Assembly: GCA_013364255.1 (NCBI GenBank)
Contig: CP054936.1
Coordinates: 6,900,353 to 6,964,352 of the forward strand
Length of the DNA: 64,000 bases
Source: Streptomyces seoulensis
GTDB lineage: Bacteria; Actinomycetota; Actinomycetes; Streptomycetales; Streptomycetaceae
Direction of reading: 5' to 3'
The position numbers and the translations under genes are program-made. Shown one piece after another: positions 53,977 to 61,344 of this stretch. Positions within the stretch are counted from its first letter, which is position 1. Each line of letters starts with the position of its first letter. The notes beneath the pieces were generated by a model that was given only the letters and a program-made list of their open reading frames with translations, was not told the DNA's origin and ran no database searches.

Positions 53977-54019
53977 GCGCGGTTACGGCGTCCTCGGGAC
54001 ACCCCGGTACGCTTCAGAT

Positions 54020-54418
54020 ATGAGTGCTGTTCCGCGTTCCGAAAAGCCGGTGGGCCGGTTCCGGCGCATGCTCGACCGGCTCTCCTCGTCCCAGGAGGAC
54101 CTGGAGTCCAAGGAGCTGCGGGAGGACGCCGAGACCGCCGGCTGCACCCGGATCGGCGACTGTCACGACCGCCAGGTCGTCACCGTTACTGGTACCTTGC
54201 GCACGGTCACCCTGCGCCCGCGCGCCGGAGTCCCCGCCCTGGAGGCGGAGCTGTTCGACGGCTCCGCCGCCCTGGACGTGGTGTGGCTCGGCAGGCGCTC
54301 CATCGTCGGGATAGAACCGGGGCGCAAGCTGATCGCATCGGGCCGGATCTCCATGAGCCGGGGGCGCCGGGTGCTGTTCAACCCCAAGTACGAATTGCGA
54401 CCCCTCGGACGGGAGTAG
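54020..54418 (+). CDS. OB-fold nucleic-acid-binding protein
   Basis: A 132-residue cytoplasmic protein. After a charged helical N-terminus (RFRRMLDRLSSSQEDLESKEL), residues 45-130 form an OB-fold (DRQVVTVTGTLRTVTLRP, ALDVVWLGRRSI, GRKLIASGRI) like the tRNA-anticodon or RecG-wedge type. It may bind nucleic acid, but the partner is unknown. TACGCT at 54008-54013 puts the transcription start on the ATG, so it is leaderless. The next gene starts 3 bases after its stop. Its homologue is next to the DUF3159 gene in mycobacteria. Confidence 0.82.
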   Translation: MSAVPRSEKPVGRFRRMLDRLSSSQEDLESKELREDAETAGCTRIGDCHDRQVVTVTGTLRTVTLRPRAGVPALEAELFDGSAALDVVWLGRRSIVGIEPGRKLIASGRISMSRGRRVLFNPKYELRPLGRE

Positions 54419-54421
54419 CCC

Positions 54422-55216
54422 GTGACGTCACTCGACAAGCCGACCGAAGAGACGACCGCCGACGCCGAGGCCAGGGCGGTGACGGAGGCCGCGCTGTTCG
54501 AGGCGTTCGGCGGGGTGCGGGGCATGGTGGAGACCGTCCTGCCCGGCCTGCTCTTCGTCACCATCTTCACGATCAACAAGGACCTGCACTGGTCGGCGAT
54601 CGCCGCGCTGGTGGTCTCCCTCGGCCTGGTCGCGGTCCGGCTGGCGATGCGGGACACCGTCAAGCACGCCTTCAGCGGCGTCTTCGGCGTGGCCTTCGGC
54701 GTGGTCTTCGCGATGATGACCGGCAACGCCAAGGACTTCTACCTGCCCGGCATGCTCTACACCCTGGGGCTGAGCCTGGCGTACCTGGTCACCGCGCTCG
54801 CCGGGGTGCCGCTGATCGGTCTGATCCTCGGCCCGGTCTTCAAGGAGAACCTCTCCTGGCGCACCCGCAACCCGGGCCGCAAGAAGGCGTACACCAAGGC
54901 CAGTTGGGCCTGGGGTGTGATCCTCTTCGCCAAGTGCGCGATCCTCTTCCCGCTGTACTGGTGGGCGGACACCACCCAGCTCGGCTGGGTCCTGGTCATC
55001 CTGAAGATCCCGCCGTTCCTGCTGGCGGTCTATCTGACCTGGATGTTCCTGGCGAAGGCGCCGCCGCCCATCGACGTGTTCGCGGAGATGGAGGCGGAGG
55101 AGAAGGCCGAGGAGGAGCGGAAGGCGGCCCTCGCGGCCGAGCCCGGCGAGAGCCCGGACGGCGCGGGCCCGGCGGCGGACGGCCCCGCGGCGGGCCGGCA
55201 CCGCCGAGAGGCGTAG
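54422..55216 (+). CDS. DUF3159 membrane protein
   Basis: A 264-residue integral membrane protein of the DUF3159 family with six helices between about residues 40 and 215, and an acidic, Glu/Ala-rich tail that is probably a coiled coil. FEAFGGVRGMVETVLPGLLF is a recognisable family start. Function unknown. It is translationally linked to the OB-fold gene and lies opposite the TrkA pair across a 54-bp palindrome, an arrangement also found in mycobacteria, suggesting a link to ion transport. Confidence 0.87.
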   Translation: MTSLDKPTEETTADAEARAVTEAALFEAFGGVRGMVETVLPGLLFVTIFTINKDLHWSAIAALVVSLGLVAVRLAMRDTVKHAFSGVFGVAFGVVFAMMTGNAKDFYLPGMLYTLGLSLAYLVTALAGVPLIGLILGPVFKENLSWRTRNPGRKKAYTKASWAWGVILFAKCAILFPLYWWADTTQLGWVLVILKIPPFLLAVYLTWMFLAKAPPPIDVFAEMEAEEKAEEERKAALAAEPGESPDGAGPAADGPAAGRHRREA

Positions 55217-55285
55217 CCACGCACGACGGCGAGCCGTACGACGCGCCGTGATCCGCACCGCCCGCACGACCGCGCCCGCACGACC

Positions 55286-55339
55286 CGTACGACACGAGGG
55301 GGTGCCCGGAGATCTCCGGGCACCCCCTCGTGTCGTACG
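55286..55339. terminator. 54-bp perfect palindrome between convergent genes
   Basis: Twenty-seven base pairs on each side of the AGATCT centre match without a mismatch or loop. It separates the DUF3159 stop from the end of the RCK gene and would fold a very stable terminator in either transcript. Confidence 0.92.
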
Positions 55340-55350
55340 CCTGAACGGCC

Positions 55351-56028
55351 TCAGCCCTGCGGGCTCTCGCGCCGCACCGACAGCAGGTCCTCCAGTTGCT
55401 CCTCGCGGGCCTGCGCGGCCACGAACAGCAGTTCGTCACCCGCCTCCAGCGAGTCCTCCTGAGACGGGGTGAGCACCCGGGTGCCGCGGATGATGGTGAC
55501 CAGCGAGGTGTCCTCCGGCCACTCGACGTCGCCGACCTGGGTGCCGGCCAGCGCCGACTCCTCCGGCAGGGTCAGCTCGACGAGGTTGGCGTCGCCGTGG
55601 CTGAAGCGCAGCAGCCGGACCAGGTCGCCGACGCTCACCGCCTCCTCCACCAGGGCCGACATCAGCCGCGGCGTGGAGACGGCGACGTCCACGCCCCACG
55701 CCTCGTTGAACAGCCACTCGTTCTTCGGGTTGTTCACCCGGGCGACGACGCGCGGGACGCCGTACTCCGTCTTCGCCAGCAGGGAGACGACCAGGTTGAC
55801 CTTGTCGTCGCCGGTCGCGGCGATCACCACGTTGCAGCGCTGCAACGCGGCCTCGTCCAGGGACGTGATCTCACAGGCGTCGGCCAGCAGCCACTCGGCC
55901 TGCGGCACGCGCTCGACCGAGATGGCGGTCGGCGCCTTGTCGATGAGAAGGACCTCGTGGCCGTTCTCCAGCAGCTCGGCCGCGATCGACCGACCGACCG
56001 CTCCGGCACCGGCAATGGCGACCCTCAT
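55351..56028 (-). CDS. ceoC: TrkA/RCK potassium uptake regulatory protein (CeoC-like)
   Basis: A 225-residue cytoplasmic protein. The RCK_N domain has the dinucleotide-binding GAGAVGRSIAAEL and VLLIDKA; the RCK_C domain lies at about 135-215 (RLLRFSHGDANLVELTLPEESALAG). Such proteins gate Trk/Ktr potassium channels in response to NAD(H), ATP or c-di-AMP. It starts within the stop codon of the upstream RCK gene, so the two are coupled and may form a mixed ring. No membrane Trk subunit is encoded nearby; their partner may be the KimA-like importer or a distant channel. Confidence 0.9.
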   Translation of the reverse strand: MRVAIAGAGAVGRSIAAELLENGHEVLLIDKAPTAISVERVPQAEWLLADACEITSLDEAALQRCNVVIAATGDDKVNLVVSLLAKTEYGVPRVVARVNNPKNEWLFNEAWGVDVAVSTPRLMSALVEEAVSVGDLVRLLRFSHGDANLVELTLPEESALAGTQVGDVEWPEDTSLVTIIRGTRVLTPSQEDSLEAGDELLFVAAQAREEQLEDLLSVRRESPQG

Positions 56029-56699
56029 CAGTGACCGCTCTCCTCTTCGGGGCCCTCGGCGAACGCCGCCTCGACCTTCTCCACCTCGTCCGTCCGCATC
56101 ATCACGTGCACGAGGTCGCCCTCCTGGAGCACCGTCTGCGAGGACGGGAGCATCGACTCGCCGAGGCGGGTCAGGAACGCTACCCGGACGCCCGTCTCCT
56201 CCTGCAGCCTGCTGATCTTGTGGCCGACCCACTTCGGCGAGGCGTGCACCTCGGCGAGCTGGACACCGCCGGTGGGGTCGCGCCACAGCGGCTCGGCGCC
56301 CGAGGGCAGCAGCCGGCGCAGCATCTGGTCGGCCGTCCAGCGGACCGTGGCCACCGTCGGGATGCCCAGGCGCTGGTACACCTCGGCACGGCGGGGGTCG
56401 TAGATACGGGCCGCGACGTTCTGCACGCCGAACATCTCGCGGGCCACCCGGGCGGAGATGATGTTCGAGTTGTCGCCGCTGGAGACGGCCGCGAAGGCGC
56501 CGGCCTCCTCGATGCCCGCCTCGCGCAGGGTGTCCTGGTCGAAGCCGATCCCGGTGACCCGGCGGCCGCCGAACCCGGGGCCCAGCCGACGGAAGGCGGT
56601 GGGGTCCTGGTCGATCACGGCGACCGTGTGCCCCTGTTGCTCCAGGGTCTGGGCGAGAGCGGAACCCACTCTCCCGCAGCCCATGATGACGATGTGCAC
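56028..56699 (-). CDS. ceoB: TrkA/RCK potassium uptake regulatory protein (CeoB-like)
   Basis: A 223-residue RCK protein and the first gene of the pair. RCK_N: MHIVIMGCGRVGSALAQTL, VAVIDQDPTAF and GDNSNIISARVAREMFG. RCK_C: about 133-215, with PKWVGHKISRLQEETGVRVAFLTR. GTG 56699 has GGAAGGA upstream. The order of this gene and the next is that of ceoB and ceoC in mycobacteria, and the divergent gene at 57292 is again a potassium importer relative. Confidence 0.9.
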   Translation of the reverse strand: MHIVIMGCGRVGSALAQTLEQQGHTVAVIDQDPTAFRRLGPGFGGRRVTGIGFDQDTLREAGIEEAGAFAAVSSGDNSNIISARVAREMFGVQNVAARIYDPRRAEVYQRLGIPTVATVRWTADQMLRRLLPSGAEPLWRDPTGGVQLAEVHASPKWVGHKISRLQEETGVRVAFLTRLGESMLPSSQTVLQEGDLVHVMMRTDEVEKVEAAFAEGPEEESGH

Positions 56700-57003
56700 G
56701 ACCGTCCTTCCGGTGTCAATAGCTACTGCTCAGCCCCATCAGGGTCTCAGACAGAGGGACAAGCTACACATGCCCCGTGCGCGGAGGGCACCCCCGTGCC
56801 GCATCCCGGACGCGCCCCGCCCCGCGCGCCGGCCCCCGGCCACGCCCCCGGCCACGCCCCCGGCCTCGGCGGACCCGGCGACCCGCCCCGAGCGCAGCGG
56901 TTCCCGCGGGCGCGCACGATGGCCCGCGCAGGCGCGCCAGAGAGCTGCCGTACGCGCCCGCGGGAGGCCGCACGCCGGCACGCGAAAGAGACTGACAGAC
57001 GTC
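56700..57003. other. gene-free region with 12-bp tandem repeat
   Basis: No gene is visible. At 56833-56865 CCCCCGGCCACG is repeated 2.75 times. The left end should hold the promoter of the TrkA pair; the sequence near 56720-56770 is AT-richer than the rest. Confidence 0.5.
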
Positions 57004-57117
57004 CTATTCCGCCTCCGACGCCCCCCGCCGAGTGATGCTGCGCACGCTCCACAGGGTCAGGAATCCGAGGCCGAGCAGCGCTGCGGCGGCGCCGATCAGC
57101 TCCGCGGTCGGGGGCAT
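57004..57117 (-). CDS. 37-residue single-pass membrane microprotein
   Basis: MPPTAELIGAAAALLGLGFL begins a 37-codon gene with one hydrophobic helix (about 5-24) and a basic tail (SVRSITRRG). GGAGGT lies 4 bases before the ATG, and the stop is TAG. The composition, with a short polar N-terminus, a single helix and a positive C-terminal end, is that of a real small membrane protein. It is between the RCK pair and the KimA-type importer, so it may be a small regulator or subunit of that transport system (inference). Confidence 0.68.
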   Translation of the reverse strand: MPPTAELIGAAAALLGLGFLTLWSVRSITRRGASEAE

Positions 57118-57291
57118 GGGACCTCCGGGTGTCGGCGAGGGCGGAGAAAACGCCGGGAATTCAGCCATCTAGGCACGACGACGCCCTCACCTGCGGAATC
57201 CGTCGCCCTGGCCGCCGCCGTTTTCACTCGTGAGGCAGATCTCGGGTGGCAGGTGGGCGAGCCCCAGTTCGAAGCCCTACGATCCTCTGTT

Positions 57292-59343
57292 GTGTCCAAA
57301 CTGACCGACGTGCCCAAACGGATTCTGATCGGGCGCGCACTGCGCAGCGACCGGCTGGGGGAGACCCTGCTGCCGAAGCGCATCGCCCTACCCGTTTTCG
57401 CCTCCGACCCGTTGTCCTCCGTGGCGTACGCGCCCGGCGAGGTGCTGCTGGTCCTGTCCATCGCGGGCGTGTCGGCGTACCACTTCAGCCCGTGGATCGC
57501 GCTCGCGGTCGTCGTGCTGATGTTCACCGTCGTCGCCTCCTACCGGCAGAACGTGCACGCCTACCCGAGCGGCGGCGGCGACTACGAGGTGGCGACCACC
57601 AACCTCGGTCCCAAGGCCGGCCTGACGGTCGCGAGCGCGCTGCTCGTCGACTACGTCATGACCGTGGCCGTCTCCATCTCCTCGGGCATCGAGAACCTCG
57701 GCTCGGCGATCCCCTTCGTCGTCGAGCACAAGGTCTTCTGCGCGGTCGCCGTGATCGTGCTGCTGACGCTGATGAACCTGCGCGGCATGAAGGAGTCGGG
57801 GACGCTGTTCGCGATCCCGACGTACGTCTTCGTGGCCGGCGTCTTCATCATGATCGCGTGGGGCGCGTTCCGCGGTCTGGTCCTCGGCGACACGATGCGC
57901 GCGCCGACCGCCGACTTCCACATCAAGGCCGAGCACCAGGGACTCGCCGGCTTCGCGCTCGTCTTCCTGCTGCTGCGCGCCTTCTCCTCCGGATGCGCCG
58001 CGCTCACCGGCGTCGAGGCGATCTCCAACGGCGTCCCGGCCTTCCGCAAGCCGAAGTCGAAGAACGCCGCGACCACGCTGGCCATGATGGGCCTGCTGGC
58101 CGTGACGATGTTCTGCGGCATCATCGTCCTCGCCATGACGACCAAGGTCCACATGGCCGAGAACCCGGCCACCGACCTGATCCACAAGGGCCTCCCGCTC
58201 GGCTCCGGCTACGTCCAGAACCCGGTGATCTCCCAGGTCGCCGAGGCCGTCTTCGGCAAGGGCAGCTTCCTGTTCGTGGTCCTGGCCGCGGCCACCGCGC
58301 TGGTCCTCTTCCTCGCCGCGAACACGGCGTACAACGGCTTCCCGCTGCTCGGCTCGATCCTCGCCCAGGACCGCTACCTGCCCCGCCAGCTGCACACCCG
58401 CGGCGACCGCCTCGCCTTCTCCAACGGCATCGTCCTGCTGGCGGGCGCGGCGACCCTGCTGACCGTCCTGTACGGCGCGGACTCCACCCGGCTGATCCAG
58501 CTGTACATCGTCGGCGTGTTCGTGTCCTTCACGCTCAGCCAGATCGGCATGGTGCGGCACTGGAACCGCCACCTGGCCGCCGAGCGCGACGAGACCAAGC
58601 GGCGGCACATGGTCCGCTCGCGCGCCATCAACGCCTTCGGCGCCTTCCTCACCGGCCTGGTGCTGGTCGTCGTCCTGCTGACCAAGTTCACCCACGGCGC
58701 GTGGGTGGCCCTGCTCGGCATGTGCATCTTCTTCGCGACGATGACGGCGATCCGCAAGCACTACGACCGCGTCTCCGAGGAGATCGCCGCCCCCGAGGGC
58801 CCCAGCGACGACATGGTCCGCCCCTCGCGCGTGCACTCCGTCGTCCTCATCTCCAAGATCCACCGCCCCACGCTGCGGGCGCTGGCCTACGCCAAGCTGA
58901 TGCGCTCGGACACCCTGGAGGCGCTCACCGTCAACGTCGACCCGGCGGAGACGAAGGCGCTGCGCGCGGAGTGGGAACGGCGCGGCATCGACGTACCGCT
59001 CAAGGTGCTCGACTCGCCCTACCGCGAGGTCACCCGCCCGGTGATCGAGTACGTCAAGGGACTGCGCAACGAGTCCCCGCGCGACGCCGTCTCCGTGATC
59101 ATCCCCGAGTACGTCGTCGGCCACTGGTACGAGCACCTGCTGCACAACCAGAGCGCGCTGCGGCTCAAGGGCCGGCTGCTGTTCACGCCGGGCGTCATGG
59201 TCACCTCGGTGCCCTACCAGCTCGCCTCCTCCGAGGCGGCCAAGATGCGCGCCCGCAGGCGCCAGAACTGGAGCGCGCCGGGCGCCGTGCGGCGCGGACC
59301 GGCCCAGGACCGCCCGAAGGAGTCACCGGCGTCGAAGAGCTGA
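57292..59343 (+). CDS. kimA: KimA-type potassium importer (APC superfamily)
   Basis: A 683-residue transporter closely resembling B. subtilis KimA (YdaO), a proton-coupled high-affinity potassium importer inhibited by c-di-AMP. Shared stretches include ASDPLSSVAYAPGEVLLVLS, YRQNVHAYPSGGGDYEVA, AFSSGCAALTGVEAISNGVP and FSNGIVLLAG. Twelve helices are followed by a cytoplasmic domain from about 515 (VHSVVLISKI...GHWYEHLLHNQSALRLK). GTG 57292 lies 8 bases after TACGAT (57278-57283), suggesting a leaderless mRNA. Its neighbours are potassium regulators. Usually annotated only as amino-acid permease. Confidence 0.85.
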   Translation: MSKLTDVPKRILIGRALRSDRLGETLLPKRIALPVFASDPLSSVAYAPGEVLLVLSIAGVSAYHFSPWIALAVVVLMFTVVASYRQNVHAYPSGGGDYEVATTNLGPKAGLTVASALLVDYVMTVAVSISSGIENLGSAIPFVVEHKVFCAVAVIVLLTLMNLRGMKESGTLFAIPTYVFVAGVFIMIAWGAFRGLVLGDTMRAPTADFHIKAEHQGLAGFALVFLLLRAFSSGCAALTGVEAISNGVPAFRKPKSKNAATTLAMMGLLAVTMFCGIIVLAMTTKVHMAENPATDLIHKGLPLGSGYVQNPVISQVAEAVFGKGSFLFVVLAAATALVLFLAANTAYNGFPLLGSILAQDRYLPRQLHTRGDRLAFSNGIVLLAGAATLLTVLYGADSTRLIQLYIVGVFVSFTLSQIGMVRHWNRHLAAERDETKRRHMVRSRAINAFGAFLTGLVLVVVLLTKFTHGAWVALLGMCIFFATMTAIRKHYDRVSEEIAAPEGPSDDMVRPSRVHSVVLISKIHRPTLRALAYAKLMRSDTLEALTVNVDPAETKALRAEWERRGIDVPLKVLDSPYREVTRPVIEYVKGLRNESPRDAVSVIIPEYVVGHWYEHLLHNQSALRLKGRLLFTPGVMVTSVPYQLASSEAAKMRARRRQNWSAPGAVRRGPAQDRPKESPASKS

Positions 59344-59351
59344 GCCAGCGT

Positions 59352-59379
59352 CCTCGTGCCTCGTGCCTCGTGCCTCGTG
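59352..59379. repeat. four 7-bp tandem repeats
   Basis: CCTCGTG occurs four times in a row immediately after the KimA gene stop, in non-coding DNA. Confidence 0.9.
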
Positions 59380-59403
59380 GTGAACGGCCGGACGACACCC
59401 ACG

Positions 59404-59409
59404 TAGACT
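59404..59409 (+). promoter_or_regulatory. -10 box of the TrmA-like gene
   Basis: TAGACT fits the Streptomyces -10 pattern. It would start transcription near 59417, giving a leader of about 45 nt; no clear -35 box is seen. Confidence 0.4.
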
Positions 59410-59461
59410 GGTGGGCTGTTGTCCGGCCGTTTCCCGCTTTCCGATCTGGAGTCACCCCACC

Positions 59462-60826
59462 ATGCAGGCAGAACCGAAGAAGACGCAGGTGGGACAGGCG
59501 GGGCCGGAGACGGACACGCTGGTGGGGCAGGAGTACGAGGTCGAGATCGGCCCCGTCGCCCACGGCGGCCACTGCATCGCCCGCACCGCCGAGGGCCAGG
59601 TGCTGTTCGTCCGGCACGCGCTGCCCGGCGAGCGGGTCGTGGCCCGGGTCACCGAGGGCGAGGAGGGCGCGCGCTTCCTGCGCGCCGACGCGGTACGCGT
59701 CCTGGAGGCGTCCAAGGACCGCGTCGAGGCGCCCTGCCCCTACGCCGGCCCCGGCCGCTGCGGCGGCTGCGACTGGCAGCACGCCAAGCCCGGCGCCCAG
59801 CGGCGGCTGAAGGGCGAGGTGATCGCCGAGCAGCTGAAGCGGCTCGCGGGCCTCACGCCCGAGGAGGCCGGCTGGGACGGCACGGTGATGCCGGCCGAGG
59901 GCGACAAGCTGCCCGCGGGCGAGGTCCCGCAGTGGCGCACCCGGGTGCAGTACGCGATCGACCCGGCCACCGGCCACGCCGGCCTGCGCCGGCACCGCTC
60001 GCACGAGGTCGAGCCCGTCGAGCACTGCATGATCGCGGCGCAGGGCGTCAGCGAACTCGGCATCGAGCAGCGCGACTGGACGGGCATGGAGACGGTCGAG
60101 GCGATCGCCGCCACCGGCTCCCAGGACCGCCAGGTCGTCCTGACCCCGCGCCCCGGCGGCCGCCTCCCGCTGGTCGAACTCGACAGGCCGGTCTCGGTCC
60201 TGCGCGTCGACGAGAAGACCGGCGGCGTCCACCGCGTCCACGGCCGCCCCTTCGTCCGCGAGCGCGCCGACGGCCGCACCCACCGGGTGGGCGCCGGCGG
60301 TTTCTGGCAGGTCCACCCGAAGGCGGCGGACACCCTGGTCAAGGCGGTCATGCAGGGCCTGCTGCCGCGCAAGGGCGACATGGCCCTCGACCTGTACTGC
60401 GGCGTCGGCCTCTTCGCCGGCGCGCTGGCCGACCGCATCGGCGACAAGGGCGCCGTCCTCGGCATCGAGTCCGGCAAGCGGGCCGTGACGGACGCGCGGC
60501 ACAACCTCGCCGAGTTCCCGCGGGTGCGCATCGAACAGGGCAAGGTCGAGTCGGTCCTGCCGCGCACCGGCATCACCGAGGTCGACCTGATCGTCCTCGA
60601 CCCGCCCCGAGCCGGCGCCGGCCGCCAGACGGTGGCCCACCTCACCGCCCTCTCCGCCCGCCGCATCGCCTACGTCGCCTGCGACCCGGCAGCCCTCGCC
60701 CGAGACCTCGCCTACTTCCGCGAGGGCGGCTACCGGGTACGGACACTTCGGGCGTTCGATCTGTTTCCTATGACGCATCATGTGGAGTGCGTGGCGATTC
60801 TTGAGCCTGCTGCAAAGGGGCTCTGA
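59462..60826 (+). CDS. TrmA/RumA-family RNA (uracil-5-)-methyltransferase
   Basis: A 454-residue SAM-dependent methyltransferase that probably makes 5-methyluridine in 23S rRNA or tRNA. A TRAM RNA-binding domain (about 18-82) is followed by iron-sulfur ligands Cys92, Cys100 and Cys103 (CPYAGPGRCGGC) plus a later Cys (EHCMIA). The SAM motif is LDLYCGVGLFAG; the nucleophile is Cys407 in VACDPAALARDL; the end is LFPMTHHVECV. ATG 59462 follows GGAGTC. It is the last gene of the conserved block before accessory DNA. Confidence 0.92.
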   Translation: MQAEPKKTQVGQAGPETDTLVGQEYEVEIGPVAHGGHCIARTAEGQVLFVRHALPGERVVARVTEGEEGARFLRADAVRVLEASKDRVEAPCPYAGPGRCGGCDWQHAKPGAQRRLKGEVIAEQLKRLAGLTPEEAGWDGTVMPAEGDKLPAGEVPQWRTRVQYAIDPATGHAGLRRHRSHEVEPVEHCMIAAQGVSELGIEQRDWTGMETVEAIAATGSQDRQVVLTPRPGGRLPLVELDRPVSVLRVDEKTGGVHRVHGRPFVRERADGRTHRVGAGGFWQVHPKAADTLVKAVMQGLLPRKGDMALDLYCGVGLFAGALADRIGDKGAVLGIESGKRAVTDARHNLAEFPRVRIEQGKVESVLPRTGITEVDLIVLDPPRAGAGRQTVAHLTALSARRIAYVACDPAALARDLAYFREGGYRVRTLRAFDLFPMTHHVECVAILEPAAKGL

Positions 60827-61134
60827 ACTGCGGTTTTCCTCGGTCGCGAACGCCGTCTGACCTGGCGTTCTAGATGGCGTACTGGGACGACGGTGCGGTC
60901 TTCCTTCTCTCGGCACGAAGGGAGACCGACCGCCTCGGCGCCCCGTTGACGTCGCTCTGATGGCTCGTCATCGAGTGCGGCTGGCCACAACATGATCAGT
61001 TCGCGGAGATCATCACCGTCTTCTCTGTCGCGCCGGACACCTCTGCATCCGCGAGCCGCTTGTTGCGGCTCATGGAGGACATAAGGAAGCCCGATCAGCA
61101 CCACACCGATGAGGTCAGTGACGATCTCGTGGAC
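60827..61134. other. junction without a gene
   Basis: No convincing gene. A minus-strand frame at 60778-61104 overlaps the TrmA-like gene and has no family resemblance. A weak hairpin, GAGCC/GGGCTC, spans the TrmA stop. Composition changes here: GC is lower and codon bias absent, marking the boundary between core genes and the degraded accessory segment. Confidence 0.5.
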
Positions 61135-61341
61135 CTAGGTGTATTGCCCTGCGAGGTCGGGGAGACGGCTGGCGGGTTGTTGACCCTTGGGCGCGGTGTG
61201 TCCGCGGTGGTGAGTGTAGGTGTGCAGCCAGCAGGGAAACGCTTCGCGTCGTTCCCGCTCGCTGCGGTAGGGGTGGGCGTAGGCCCATTCGTCCGGCAGC
61301 GTCCGGTTGAAGCGTTCGACCTTGCCGTTCGTCTGGGGCCG
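61135..61341 (-). mobile_element. IS481-type transposase remnant (C-terminal end)
   Basis: The minus strand encodes about 68 residues of the C-terminal end of an IS481/IS3-like DDE transposase: RPQTNGKVERFNRTLPDEW (with the last catalytic Glu), then RGHTAPKGQQPASRLPDLAGQYT and a stop. The rest of the transposase is missing, and no inverted terminal repeat was found. It joins directly to the end of the PglY-like pseudogene, so insertion and later deletion probably truncated that gene. Confidence 0.82.
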
Positions 61342-61344
61342 GGT

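Noticed and set aside
60778..61104. 108-codon minus-strand frame at the accessory boundary
   Set aside because: Overlaps the end of the TrmA-like gene, has no recognisable domain and no ribosome-binding site.
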